Shown: one piece after another, positions 1 to 7,568 of the stretch
How the letters are laid out: each line of letters opens with the position of its first letter
Numbering within the stretch: position 1 is the first letter of the stretch
Origin: a virus
IMG/VR virus record: IMGVR_UViG_3300028025_002503
Coordinates: 1-64,000 of that record
DNA: 64,000 bases
Strand: one strand, 5' to 3'
Made by a program: the position numbers and the translations under genes
The notes under the pieces: generated by a model
Seen by the model: the letters and a program-made list of their open reading frames with translations, nothing else
The model's database searches: none
What the model was told of the DNA's origin: nothing

Positions 1-2
1 AC

Positions 3-365
3 GTACAGTCTGTTCTACAAGATAAACTTAAAGCTAAGGAATTTGATGGCATTCCCCTCAATCCAAAATTGGCTAACGAACTACAAGATTTCCTTTTGGT
101 TGACAGATATCAAACCTCTTCAGGCGAAAAGCTTACAGAGTTTGATAGGCAAATTTTGGAATTGAAGAGACCAGAAAACCATGCACTTAAAGTGAAGATG
201 GGGCTGCTTATGAAAATTCTAGAAACAGATCCAACACTATCAACCATTCAAAAGAGGGGAATCAGTAAAAAGTCAGATGACCTATTTAGTGAAGTGGCAA
301 GACAAACGTCTAAATCGTCCATTAAATCTAACAAGTCATCTACCCCCACCTCTTGGTTTCAATAA
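3..365 (+). CDS. C-terminal part of an unknown head-region protein (cut by window edge)
   Basis: The reading frame is open to the first complete codon at base 3, so this is the C-terminal 120 residues of a longer protein whose start lies upstream; an internal TTG at 69 is not a convincing start. The visible part is hydrophilic and charged, with a short helical segment (GLLMKILETDPTLS) and a serine/threonine/lysine-rich tail ending in SWFQ. It sits 26 bases before the major capsid gene on the same strand, so a scaffold, capsid-maturation or head-accessory role is plausible from position only. No family was recognised. Confidence 0.6.
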   Translation, partial: VQSVLQDKLKAKEFDGIPLNPKLANELQDFLLVDRYQTSSGEKLTEFDRQILELKRPENHALKVKMGLLMKILETDPTLSTIQKRGISKKSDDLFSEVARQTSKSSIKSNKSSTPTSWFQ

Positions 366-391
366 TTACTAAAAAATAAAAGAACACAAAA

Positions 392-1945
392 ATGGCAATT
401 CAAACAATCCCAGGTTTAACTGGATTTACGTATGCTCGTGTTGCTTCAATGGATAAGCGTGCTGTAGGTAAACTTACAGACTCTAACCACCTTGAAAGCT
501 TCCACAGCACAGAGCCTGCTGATTATGACAAAAAGATCATCAGCCTCTACACTCAAAGTTCATTGTACAGCAATGACTTCTTGGACATGATTAACAAGTC
601 CACTCCTTATTACATTGACAACAATAGTGATGCATGGAAGTGGCAGGTGCAAGTTCCTTACAAGTTTCCAAAGATCATCGATGTTCCTTTGGCTACTGAA
701 GAACTTACTAAGCCTGGTATCGATGGTCAAGAGTTTTCTCTTGTTCTTGACACCAATGAGTTCTCTAAGAATGCAATTGTTTCTGTAGGTACTCGTCAGT
801 ATGGTCCTAGGTTCTACGTTGTTAAAGATCCAGTTCCTTGGAACATGGGCTACCTTTACAGCTTCACCTTGGTAAGTGACAATCCTACAGTTGATTTCGT
901 AAGCTCTCAGTTCCTCGCTATTGGTGTTGAACTTGAGCTGGTTGACGCTGCAATTGGTGAGTTTGATCAAGACTTGCTTGGTCTTCCTCGTCTTGGTGAG
1001 CAAATCACTATGTTTGAATCTCTTGGTTCTGCATATGGTTATGAGCACAAGATCACTGAGTGGGCTGATGACAAAATGATGGTTGATGCTTCTGGCAAAC
1101 CTTTGGACATCCTGGTTTACGCTCCACAGCGTAGGAACCAACTTCCTTTGACTAGGAATGATGTTAAATGGGAACCATTCATTGAGTTCTGGATGCGTAA
1201 GTCTATGCTTGAGTTGAAAGTTAAGCGTATGATTTGGAGCAAGCCTGGAACTGTTAAGACTAATGGTTCTAAGCAAGAATTGAAGCGTACCTCTGCTGGT
1301 GTTTACCACAGGATGCGTAACAATGGTAACTTGGTACAATACAATCGTGGTGAATTCACTGCAAACCTTATCCGTTCAGTTTTTGGTGATCTGTTCTATC
1401 GCAGGGTGGATGTTAAAGACCGTAGGGTTAAAATGTATACAAACGAAGCTGGTTTTGATGTATTCCAGCAAGCTCTTAAGACAGATGCTTTGAATTCTGG
1501 CTTGACTTTCATGGCTGATTCTGGTAACAGGTATCTCCAAGGCGAAGGACAGCACATCACTTACAACTTTGCATTCGATGCAATGGTTACTCGTGAGACT
1601 GGTCGTGTTGAACTGATTCACTTGAAGGAACTTGATCTTCCACAATCTAACCTTGAATTTGGTCAGAACAAGAAATCTACTCCTGTATTCATGGTGTTTG
1701 ATGTATCTCCAATGAGCGATGGTTCAATGGTTAACAACATCCGTGAAGTAAGGATGAAGGGTGCACCTTCAATGACTTGGGGTTATATCGATGGTACTCG
1801 TCATCACTTGGGCTTTGCTAAGTCTCAGGGTATGTCAAGTGCTAACAAGTTCCCTGGTTATGAAATCTGGATGAAAGACCGTTGTGATGTATTCATTGAA
1901 GACTTGTCTCGTACAGTTTTGATTGAAGAGATCCCACAATTCTAA
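392..1945 (+). CDS. major capsid protein, crAss-like
   Basis: Predicted HK97-fold major capsid protein that builds the icosahedral shell. It is 517 residues, near the roughly 500 usual for crAss-like capsid proteins, with no signal peptide or membrane segment. Strong acidic and aromatic patches and the C-terminal MKDRCDVFIEDLSRTVL resemble crAss-like capsid proteins as I remember them. Codon choice is biased (GGT, GTT, CGT and CTT are frequent), as expected for the most highly expressed gene of a phage. The start is preceded by an A-rich stretch with no Shine-Dalgarno motif. It is followed directly by a structured noncoding segment. The assignment rests on family resemblance and gene order, not on a search. 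Confidence 0.8.
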   Translation: MAIQTIPGLTGFTYARVASMDKRAVGKLTDSNHLESFHSTEPADYDKKIISLYTQSSLYSNDFLDMINKSTPYYIDNNSDAWKWQVQVPYKFPKIIDVPLATEELTKPGIDGQEFSLVLDTNEFSKNAIVSVGTRQYGPRFYVVKDPVPWNMGYLYSFTLVSDNPTVDFVSSQFLAIGVELELVDAAIGEFDQDLLGLPRLGEQITMFESLGSAYGYEHKITEWADDKMMVDASGKPLDILVYAPQRRNQLPLTRNDVKWEPFIEFWMRKSMLELKVKRMIWSKPGTVKTNGSKQELKRTSAGVYHRMRNNGNLVQYNRGEFTANLIRSVFGDLFYRRVDVKDRRVKMYTNEAGFDVFQQALKTDALNSGLTFMADSGNRYLQGEGQHITYNFAFDAMVTRETGRVELIHLKELDLPQSNLEFGQNKKSTPVFMVFDVSPMSDGSMVNNIREVRMKGAPSMTWGYIDGTRHHLGFAKSQGMSSANKFPGYEIWMKDRCDVFIEDLSRTVLIEEIPQF

Positions 1946-1953
1946 GGATCCCC

Positions 1954-2090
1954 TCCAAGGATAGTATCCTTGGACAATTATACCGAGAAGAGATTGCCCC
2001 CCACGTTCCCTGTGGGGGTGCTCTTCTCAAACTACAGAGTGTTGGATTGGGGTGTCTCCCATTCGCTACTCCTTCAGTGGAACCACTCTG
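1954..2090 (+). other. run of three RNA hairpins downstream of the capsid gene
   Basis: The 174-base gap after the capsid gene contains no credible gene but three consecutive inverted repeats. Hairpin 1 (1954-1974) is a perfect 9-bp stem with a 3-base loop. Hairpin 2 (1985-2028) has an 8-bp outer stem, GAGAAGAG with CTCTTCTC, and a 7-bp inner stem, CCCCCAC with GTGGGGG. Hairpin 3 (2035-2090) is closed by CAGAGTG with CACTCTG and contains a competing small hairpin, AGTGG/CCACT, at 2076-2087. None is followed by a T-run, so they do not look like ordinary intrinsic terminators. They may adjust expression between the capsid gene and its neighbours, protect the capsid mRNA, or be a small structured RNA. 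Confidence 0.6.
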
Positions 2091-2119
2091 CAACTTAAAA
2101 CCAAGTTAAAAAACTACAT

Positions 2120-3085
2120 ATGGGCAAAATTGGAAAAATCTCTACATTAAAAAAAGAGTATAGCAGTTCACAACTTCAGACGATGCAAGGTGGTCTTGCA
2201 CAAAAAGGTATGACAAGGATTCCTGGTACAGGAGTTTTTAAATATCCTTACAAAGAACTTGATGGTCAATATAGGACAGGACTTAATCCTGAAGCATCTT
2301 ACATCAAGAGAATTCAAGATCCTACTGAAAAAGAATTGGAGATTGAACGTGTAACAACTCTTAAGGCTAAACTTGAGGCAGCTCTGAATCTTGATCTTAG
2401 TCCTCGTGCACAGTTTTGGAACAGTGGATTGTCACTTTCACAACACGACGCACTCCATGTTCAACCAGTTAAACTTCTTGATGGGGATAATTACTACGAT
2501 CTCGATCAACCTCTCCAAGAACTAGCGTTCTCATGGCTCAGGGTACACCCTACAATTGCAAGCTCTTATCAAGCTTGGGAGCGTGGTGAATTTCCTGCTG
2601 ACACACAGTTTTATGTTGTAGATGATGAAATAGAAAATGCAATCGTCTTTAAGAAAAAGCAAATCATTAACAGAGCAATTGCTAAATTCGATGGAATGAC
2701 TCCTGAGAAGAAGCGTAAAGTTGCTCGTTTGTTAGGCTTGCCTGTTACAGACAACACTAAAGAAGAAGTTGTATACAACCTTGTTGATAATGTCATTAAA
2801 GAGACAGAATTCAAAACAGGTAAATTCCAAGGTCTTTCTACAGTTGAAGTGTTCAACCGCTTTGCTGACATGAAAGAAAATTTGCTCCATATTAAAGATC
2901 TTGTTAGACAAGCAATTAGTCATTCTATATATAGGGTTAAACCTAATGGACGAATTTACGAAGGGGAATATGAAGTGGCAATTGATGATGAGGGATTGGT
3001 AAAGTTCCTTGCTGATGAAGATAATCAAGATGAGCTACTCACTCTTGAGCAAAAATTAAAAACTAAGAAACTAGCATCTGTATGA
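2120..3085 (+). CDS. conserved structural-block protein, function unknown
   Basis: A 321-residue soluble protein. The N-terminus is basic and glycine-rich (MGKIGKISTLKKEYSSS, then a RIPGTGVFKYPYKELDG stretch), followed by a charged helical region (about residues 70-95) and a lysine-rich helical middle (about 180-230). No membrane segment or catalytic motif is visible. It is the first gene after the hairpin region and its last bases overlap the next start in ATGA, so the two are probably translationally coupled. Position between capsid and neck genes suggests a virion or head-assembly role. I recognise the type from Bacteroidetes phages but know no function for it. Confidence 0.65.
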   Translation: MGKIGKISTLKKEYSSSQLQTMQGGLAQKGMTRIPGTGVFKYPYKELDGQYRTGLNPEASYIKRIQDPTEKELEIERVTTLKAKLEAALNLDLSPRAQFWNSGLSLSQHDALHVQPVKLLDGDNYYDLDQPLQELAFSWLRVHPTIASSYQAWERGEFPADTQFYVVDDEIENAIVFKKKQIINRAIAKFDGMTPEKKRKVARLLGLPVTDNTKEEVVYNLVDNVIKETEFKTGKFQGLSTVEVFNRFADMKENLLHIKDLVRQAISHSIYRVKPNGRIYEGEYEVAIDDEGLVKFLADEDNQDELLTLEQKLKTKKLASV

Positions 3086-3813
3086 TACCTGTAGATAGTT
3101 TATTGTATAAAATTGATCAGAAACTAAATAAACTATCGACTAACGAACATCAACAGATTCAGCTTGAAGATAAAATCTTAGCCTTGAATGAGGCTCAGAT
3201 AAAGTTGATAAAGCAAAAGGTTGATGGATTTAGTGTAGTGAGTGGTTTAGGAATGGATTCTTTTAAGAAACGTTACGAAGACCTTCAGAGTTTGGTAGTA
3301 AATTATGCTCATCAGCCTCTGAATCTAACTCTAAAGAACACACAGCTAAATCAGTGGTTCGCATACCTACATGAGCTAGATCCCAAGTATATGTTTTATA
3401 TTGATAGTTATATACTTGCTGATAAAGGAAGGTGTAAGGATAGAACAATATGGATCAATAGAGATCTTGCAAAACATGGTGACTTGTCACTTCTTTTGAA
3501 CAACGATCACTACAAACCATCTTTCGAATATCAAGAAACGTTTAATTTCATATCATCTGATGAGATATCTATATTCACAGATGGTACGTTTAAACCAAGT
3601 AAAATCTACATATCATACATGCGCTATCCTGTTTATATCAATAAAGAAGGATACGTAATGTTAGATGGACAAGATTCGTACGACCAAGATTGTGAACTAG
3701 AAACCTATCTCGAAGATGAACTTCTAGACTTGACAGTTCAAAACCTTGCAATGTACACTGAAAATGCATCTGCTGTGCAAAATGCACAGTATAGGATACA
3801 AACAAATGAATAG
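3082..3813 (+). CDS. helical structural protein, possible head-tail connector or ring protein
   Basis: A 243-residue protein. The first 75 residues form a charged helical region (around LEDKILALNEAQIKLIKQK); the middle and C-terminal parts are tyrosine-rich and mixed, ending in acidic helices (LETYLEDELLDLTVQNLAM). The start overlaps the preceding stop as ATGA. Length, helical content and position after the capsid protein resemble the adaptor or ring proteins that bridge portal and tail in tailed phages, but no diagnostic motif is visible. Not an enzyme as far as can be seen. Confidence 0.55.
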   Translation: MIPVDSLLYKIDQKLNKLSTNEHQQIQLEDKILALNEAQIKLIKQKVDGFSVVSGLGMDSFKKRYEDLQSLVVNYAHQPLNLTLKNTQLNQWFAYLHELDPKYMFYIDSYILADKGRCKDRTIWINRDLAKHGDLSLLLNNDHYKPSFEYQETFNFISSDEISIFTDGTFKPSKIYISYMRYPVYINKEGYVMLDGQDSYDQDCELETYLEDELLDLTVQNLAMYTENASAVQNAQYRIQTNE

Positions 3814-3841
3814 TTTTTTCATTAATTTAAAATAAAACAAA

Positions 3842-4942
3842 ATGGCAGATTTTTCTCTAACTACGTTATTCGTAGTGCCAGTTGGCAGTACAATTGCTAG
3901 CGCTGACTCTACGCAAGACTTGACCCCTGGAAAGGTGGGTTTTTTCAAGTCTGATTATTCTGTTGCCACTGCTGGTAACATTGCTACATCTCCTTATTTT
4001 TATGTAGCACAAGGTAGGACTAACACCTATCTCCAAGGTTCTAAACGTTCTGATAAGATTTCAGGCGGAAGTGTAGTTCTTACAGGAAGCGCACAAACAA
4101 TTAGACCTGCTAGTTCTAATGTTACTGAATGGTACAAAGTTTCAGGTAATGCTACAGCATTGACACAAATTACCCAAGTTGATAACTGGAATGTAAAATG
4201 TGGTGATGTTGTTACTATGACTCTTCGTGCTCACTCTTCTTACATTGACACTCTGTATTTCAATGGTTTCACTCGTAGCGTGACTATTCAAGCTCCTTGC
4301 TGTGACTGTGGTGCAGATCCTTGTACTGAAGTTGATTATGTAGCTCTTGTTAATCAATTCATTGCTGCTTTTGAAGCTTCTGCTCCTGGCATCAATCCTG
4401 ACAACATTTCTTTCAACACTTTCTACGAGTTCTCTCAACCTACTCCTGGTGTTCTTGAGATCGAAGGAAAGCCTTTGACTAGATATGGTCAGCCTTGTGA
4501 CGTTGCTGCATTCCCTTGGGAATATGACAGGATGTACTTCCGCACATTTGTTTACAGTGGACCTGCAACTACAGCTGACTTTATTGTTGCTGATGCTTGT
4601 AACATTGTAGCTGAAGCTACTGTAACTCAAAATTCATCTTACCCTTCAGGTACTTCTGATGAAATTATCCAACTTGAAAAGAACTACTATAGCTACCAAG
4701 CTGGCTATTTGAAGCATCTTTACAGGATGGCTGGTTACAACCAGAACTTTGAAAGCTGGGTTTCTGCAGGTACAACTTATGATACTTATTACATTAAGTT
4801 TAATCAGTATGATAAGTCTGGATACCAGTGGGGTGATTACATTCATGAAGATTCAATGGTAATCATTGCTGTTCAACAAGGATCTGCTGCTGCAACTTCA
4901 GTTGACGCAATCCTTGCAGCTGCACTTGGAACTCCTGCATAG
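3842..4942 (+). CDS. probable abundant virion protein (head decoration/fibre or similar)
   Basis: A 366-residue protein, rich in serine, threonine, alanine and aromatic residues, with a predicted beta-rich N-terminal half. A cysteine cluster, CCDCGADPC, lies near residues 151-159, followed by an acidic helical stretch and a second tyrosine-rich half. The C-terminus is small-residue rich (AAALGTPA). Its codon choice resembles that of the capsid gene more than its neighbours, which suggests high expression and hence an abundant structural protein. The start follows an A-rich leader. It is followed by a strong hairpin at 4967-5008 that may protect or end this part of the transcript. Head decoration, head fibre or tail component cannot be distinguished from sequence alone. 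Confidence 0.55.
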   Translation: MADFSLTTLFVVPVGSTIASADSTQDLTPGKVGFFKSDYSVATAGNIATSPYFYVAQGRTNTYLQGSKRSDKISGGSVVLTGSAQTIRPASSNVTEWYKVSGNATALTQITQVDNWNVKCGDVVTMTLRAHSSYIDTLYFNGFTRSVTIQAPCCDCGADPCTEVDYVALVNQFIAAFEASAPGINPDNISFNTFYEFSQPTPGVLEIEGKPLTRYGQPCDVAAFPWEYDRMYFRTFVYSGPATTADFIVADACNIVAEATVTQNSSYPSGTSDEIIQLEKNYYSYQAGYLKHLYRMAGYNQNFESWVSAGTTYDTYYIKFNQYDKSGYQWGDYIHEDSMVIIAVQQGSAAATSVDAILAAALGTPA

Positions 4943-4966
4943 TAATTAACGCAAATCATATAACCT

Positions 4967-5008
4967 GTGCCTGAGGGTGAGAGAGGATATTCTCAAATCC
5001 TCGGGCAC
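4967..5008 (+). other. long intergenic hairpin
   Basis: A 10-bp outer stem, GTGCCTGAGG with CCTCGGGCAC (one G-T pair), encloses an inner TGAGA/TCTCA stem. The downstream sequence is AT-rich (ATTTATTTTAAAT) but not a clean T-run, so partial termination or mRNA 3'-end stabilisation after the presumably abundant protein upstream is the likeliest role. Confidence 0.6.
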
Positions 5009-5024
5009 ATTTATTTTAAATAAC

Positions 5025-5579
5025 ATGGCTAACGTATTAGATATATTAGTTATTGACACTCACAATGTCCTCACGTTAGGTATAGCTGATTCATCTGTGT
5101 ATGATGGTGTACCAACATCACCAACAATTGAAATTACGGTTCCTGGGTTTCCTCCTGTATCACTTCCTTTTGTTCCAAATGATTTCAATTTGTTCAATTC
5201 TACAACATTAGGATTGTCTGCTGTTGGTGAGCCACTACAACCACTTCCTGATGGAATTTACTATTTGACATACACAGTTGCTCCTGCACTTACAAATTAT
5301 GTCAATAAGACAATCATGCGTGTTGAACAGATACAGGAAAAGTTTGATAGTGCATTTATGAAACTTGACATGATGCAATGTGATCTTGCCATCAAGCAAC
5401 AATCAAGAGTTGAGCTTGATAGCATCTACTACTTCATACAAGGATCGATTGCAGCAGCAAACAATTGTGCTGTAGAGACATCTAATAAACTGTATATGCA
5501 AGCAAATAAAATGCTTGATAATTTTATAAGGAACAACTGTGGTTGTTCTGGAACCAACTATCTTAATAATTTTAGATAA
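5025..5579 (+). CDS. conserved crAss-like structural protein, function unknown
   Basis: A 184-residue protein. The first half is beta-rich with proline/valine-rich segments (PGFPPVSLPFVPNDFN) and a YYLTYTV strand; the second half is a long amphipathic helix region (about residues 88-165), ending in a cysteine-containing tail, NNCGCSG. The ATG at 5025 was chosen because the frame upstream runs through the hairpin and because this start has the usual AT-rich leader. The next gene starts one base after its stop. The shape (beta domain plus helices) would suit a neck or ring protein, but this is inference from position. Confidence 0.6.
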   Translation: MANVLDILVIDTHNVLTLGIADSSVYDGVPTSPTIEITVPGFPPVSLPFVPNDFNLFNSTTLGLSAVGEPLQPLPDGIYYLTYTVAPALTNYVNKTIMRVEQIQEKFDSAFMKLDMMQCDLAIKQQSRVELDSIYYFIQGSIAAANNCAVETSNKLYMQANKMLDNFIRNNCGCSGTNYLNNFR

Positions 5580-5580
5580 T

Positions 5581-5724
5581 ATGGCACAATGTAGAAACTG
5601 TGGAGCAAAATTTGGATGCGGCTGTCAGCTAATTAACGGTTTATGTGGAGCTTGTGATGCTGCAATTAAAAAAGGTATTAAAAAATTCAAAGATGTTATA
5701 TCCAAGATTGGTAAACTGTATTGA
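5581..5724 (+). CDS. 47-residue zinc-ribbon-like protein
   Basis: A very small protein with six cysteines packed in the first 25 residues: CRNC, GCGC, then CGAC, followed by a basic C-terminal helix (AIKKGIKKFKDVISKIGKL). Two CxxC pairs about 15 residues apart are the layout of a zinc ribbon. The start lies one base after the preceding stop (TAATATG), supporting reality and coupling. It may be a small virion or nucleic-acid-binding protein; the role is unknown. Its 3' end overlaps the next gene in another frame. Confidence 0.6.
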   Translation: MAQCRNCGAKFGCGCQLINGLCGACDAAIKKGIKKFKDVISKIGKLY

Positions 5725-5959
5725 TTGTACAACAGAGCAAGCGCTCATTGCTGACATTGATTGTAGGTTAACAGAGTTGGCTAACAATCAATATAATAAC
5801 ATCGTATTCATTCTCAATCTTCCTTTCCCTAGAACAGTGATTGGAGATCTTCTGAATTACAAAAGAATATTGGTAAACAAACTTTGTAATCCAGAATATG
5901 CAGCTTGTTATACAGTTGCAATGATAGCTAGTAGAGTTAAACTTCTAATTCATAAATAA
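5693..5959 (+). CDS. small protein with conserved NCIDC start region, unknown function
   Basis: About 88 residues, helical, with NCIDC near the N-terminus, then LIADIDCRLTELANNQYNNI and a leucine-rich middle. The exact start is uncertain. ATG 5693 has an A-rich leader but overlaps the zinc-ribbon gene by 32 bases; a TTG at 5708 would begin right before VNCIDC and shorten the overlap. No membrane segment is obvious. It lies seven bases before the collar-domain fibre gene and probably belongs to the same transcript. Confidence 0.5.
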   Translation: MLYPRLVNCIDCTTEQALIADIDCRLTELANNQYNNIVFILNLPFPRTVIGDLLNYKRILVNKLCNPEYAACYTVAMIASRVKLLIHK

Positions 5960-5966
5960 TTATAAA

Positions 5967-7100
5967 ATGAGTTGTAATAATTGTTATAACGGTTGTGTAG
6001 AAACAACGTCTGATAAATGTGTAAGATATACAGGAAGCGCTGTCGAAGAGCTATCTATAGAAACTGGTGATAGTCTTTTTGTTGTTGAGCAAGCATTGAT
6101 TAACGCTGTAGTTTCTTTTCTTGATGGAACAGGAATAGACATTACAATCAACCCAACAGCATATTGTGATCTTGTAGTGGATTATCTACCTACATGTAAA
6201 CCTATCTGTTCTCCTCCTACAGCTGTAGAGCTTTTCGAAGCTCTTGTTAAAGCAGCATGTAGTCTTCAGACTCAGGTTACATCAATCAATTCTACTCTCA
6301 CCATACTTAATGCAGATTATACAATAGGTTGTCTTACAGGCGTAACAGCTAGTTCTGACACACATGCTATTGTTCAAGCTGTTATTAATAAGCTTTGTTC
6401 TCTTGGTGTAGACCTTGCAGCACTTGCTCTTGATGTAGATACAAACTATGTTAAGCTTTCTGATCTTGACACTCTTATACAAGCATATCTTGATGGCTCA
6501 CCTACAGCATCAGAGTATTACACTAAGATGGTTCCATACACAGTTGTAGAGTATTACGGAACACTTACAAACTTTGATTCTACAGGAGCAGGAACTGGTA
6601 ATTGGGTTAATATTTATCTGTGTAATGGTCAGAATGGTACACCAGATAAACGTGGTAGAGTTCCTGTTGGAGCAATTCAACTTGTTCCTGGAGGTGCTCT
6701 AAATGCTGCAGTTAACCCTGCAACACCAGGTAATCCTAACTATGCTGTTCTTGATACAATGTATGGAGCTAATACAATTACACTTGATGCTACACAGATT
6801 CCTTCACATACGCACACTCCCACTGTCACAGATACACACTTCCACTACCAGTATGCTAATACTGTTAACACTACAGATATTGTTGTAGATTCAGTTAGTC
6901 AGGTTGCAAGAGCTCTTAATTTAGCTTCTCCAACTGAATTGGAATATACTATGAACGCTAGCCCATTCCCTTCCACTGTTGGTAAAACTGGAGGCACTCA
7001 AGGAACAATTGCTGTTACTAATGCTAATACTGGTGGAGGATTGGCTCATAGTAATATTCAACCTACTCTTGCTTGTTACTATATTATGTACATCCCATAA
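5967..7100 (+). CDS. fibre protein with C-terminal tail-collar domain
   Basis: A 377-residue putative receptor-binding or fibre protein. The N-terminus is cysteine-rich (MSCNNCYNGC) and carries a YTG motif followed by GDSL and an ALI helix, resembling the anchor regions of two other fibre proteins in this window. A helical middle follows. The C-terminal 185 residues have the marks of phage collar domains: LCNGQNGTPDKRGRVPVGA, then TLDATQIPSHTHTP, and a final NIQPTLACYYIMYIP. Collar domains form the distal or receptor-facing part of short tail fibres. Location among neck genes would also allow a head fibre. No chaperone gene is adjacent. Confidence 0.7.
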   Translation: MSCNNCYNGCVETTSDKCVRYTGSAVEELSIETGDSLFVVEQALINAVVSFLDGTGIDITINPTAYCDLVVDYLPTCKPICSPPTAVELFEALVKAACSLQTQVTSINSTLTILNADYTIGCLTGVTASSDTHAIVQAVINKLCSLGVDLAALALDVDTNYVKLSDLDTLIQAYLDGSPTASEYYTKMVPYTVVEYYGTLTNFDSTGAGTGNWVNIYLCNGQNGTPDKRGRVPVGAIQLVPGGALNAAVNPATPGNPNYAVLDTMYGANTITLDATQIPSHTHTPTVTDTHFHYQYANTVNTTDIVVDSVSQVARALNLASPTELEYTMNASPFPSTVGKTGGTQGTIAVTNANTGGGLAHSNIQPTLACYYIMYIP

Positions 7101-7110
7101 ACTTATTCAT

Positions 7111-7395
7111 ATGTCGTGTGTTCCTGGAATGCCTTGTTATGAGAATACAGTAACTGTGTACACTACGTATCCTTCTGGATGTGGTCCTGTTACAACAATT
7201 GGTTCTGATCATATTATATACACAGGTCCAAACCTTCCTTGTTCAGGTGTTTCAAATAATGATTGTCTTACAACTGCTCTTCAAAAAATAGACACTAAGA
7301 TTTGTCCTGCACAACTTGTAGACACAATCCTCACTGTACTAGAAACTGATGCAGTTGCTCGTGCTAGATTTTGTGCAATCGTGAGTGATTGTTAA
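7111..7395 (+). CDS. short fibre-anchor-like protein
   Basis: A 94-residue cysteine-rich protein. It contains IIYTGPNLPCSG and then NNDCLTTALQKID, the same pattern (IYTG, then ND, then ALQKID) seen at the N-terminus of the 1766-residue fibre starting at 44669. The remainder is a short helix ending in FCAIVSDC. It has an anchor but no fibre, so it may be a docking or adaptor protein or the remnant of a fibre that lost its distal part. The ATG at 7111 was chosen because upstream codons overlap the collar gene. It is the last gene before a strong terminator. Confidence 0.6.
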   Translation: MSCVPGMPCYENTVTVYTTYPSGCGPVTTIGSDHIIYTGPNLPCSGVSNNDCLTTALQKIDTKICPAQLVDTILTVLETDAVARARFCAIVSDC

Positions 7396-7402
7396 AAATA
7401 TT

Positions 7403-7468
7403 AAAAAACCCTGTTTTGTTGGTTTTACAGGGTGGCTTCCCCTGCCCTTTCTAGGGTGGGGGTTTTTT
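7403..7468 (+). terminator. intrinsic terminator with compound hairpin
   Basis: The strongest element is CCCC-TG-CCCT (7439-7448), loop TTCT, AGGG-T-GGGG (7453-7461), then TTTTTT. Just upstream CCCTGT/ACAGGG forms another hairpin, and AAAAAACCC at 7403 can pair with GGGTTTTTT at the end, so a larger alternative structure spans the whole element. It ends the head-gene transcript and precedes a promoter. Confidence 0.8.
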
Positions 7469-7510
7469 AATTATACCAGTTAACCAATATAACCACCCAC
7501 GTTAAAATAA

Positions 7511-7542
7511 TTTGGTATATTTCAAATTTGTTCCTATCTTTA
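7511..7542 (+). promoter_or_regulatory. Bacteroidetes-type promoter (P1)
   Basis: TTTG at 7511-7514 (within TTTGG), a 20-base spacer, then TATCTTTA at 7535-7542, close to the Bacteroidetes consensus TTTG, 19-21 bases, TAnnTTTG. It lies after the terminator and 26 bases before the next start codon. Confidence 0.65.
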
Positions 7543-7568
7543 CCTCAATTTAACCAAAGTTTTTATAA

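Noticed and set aside
560-1339. Long open frame on the minus strand within the capsid gene
   Set aside because: It is antisense to a gene with strong codon bias, has no leader or family resemblance, and its composition is that of a complement shadow.
1946-2119. tRNA or tRNA-like gene in the gap behind the capsid gene
   Set aside because: The stems do not form a cloverleaf, and no T-loop or CCA-end arrangement was found.
5581-5959. Programmed frameshift joining the zinc-ribbon protein to the next protein
   Set aside because: No convincing slippery heptamer with a downstream structure was seen before the TGA at 5722-5724; simple overlap with an A-rich leader is sufficient.
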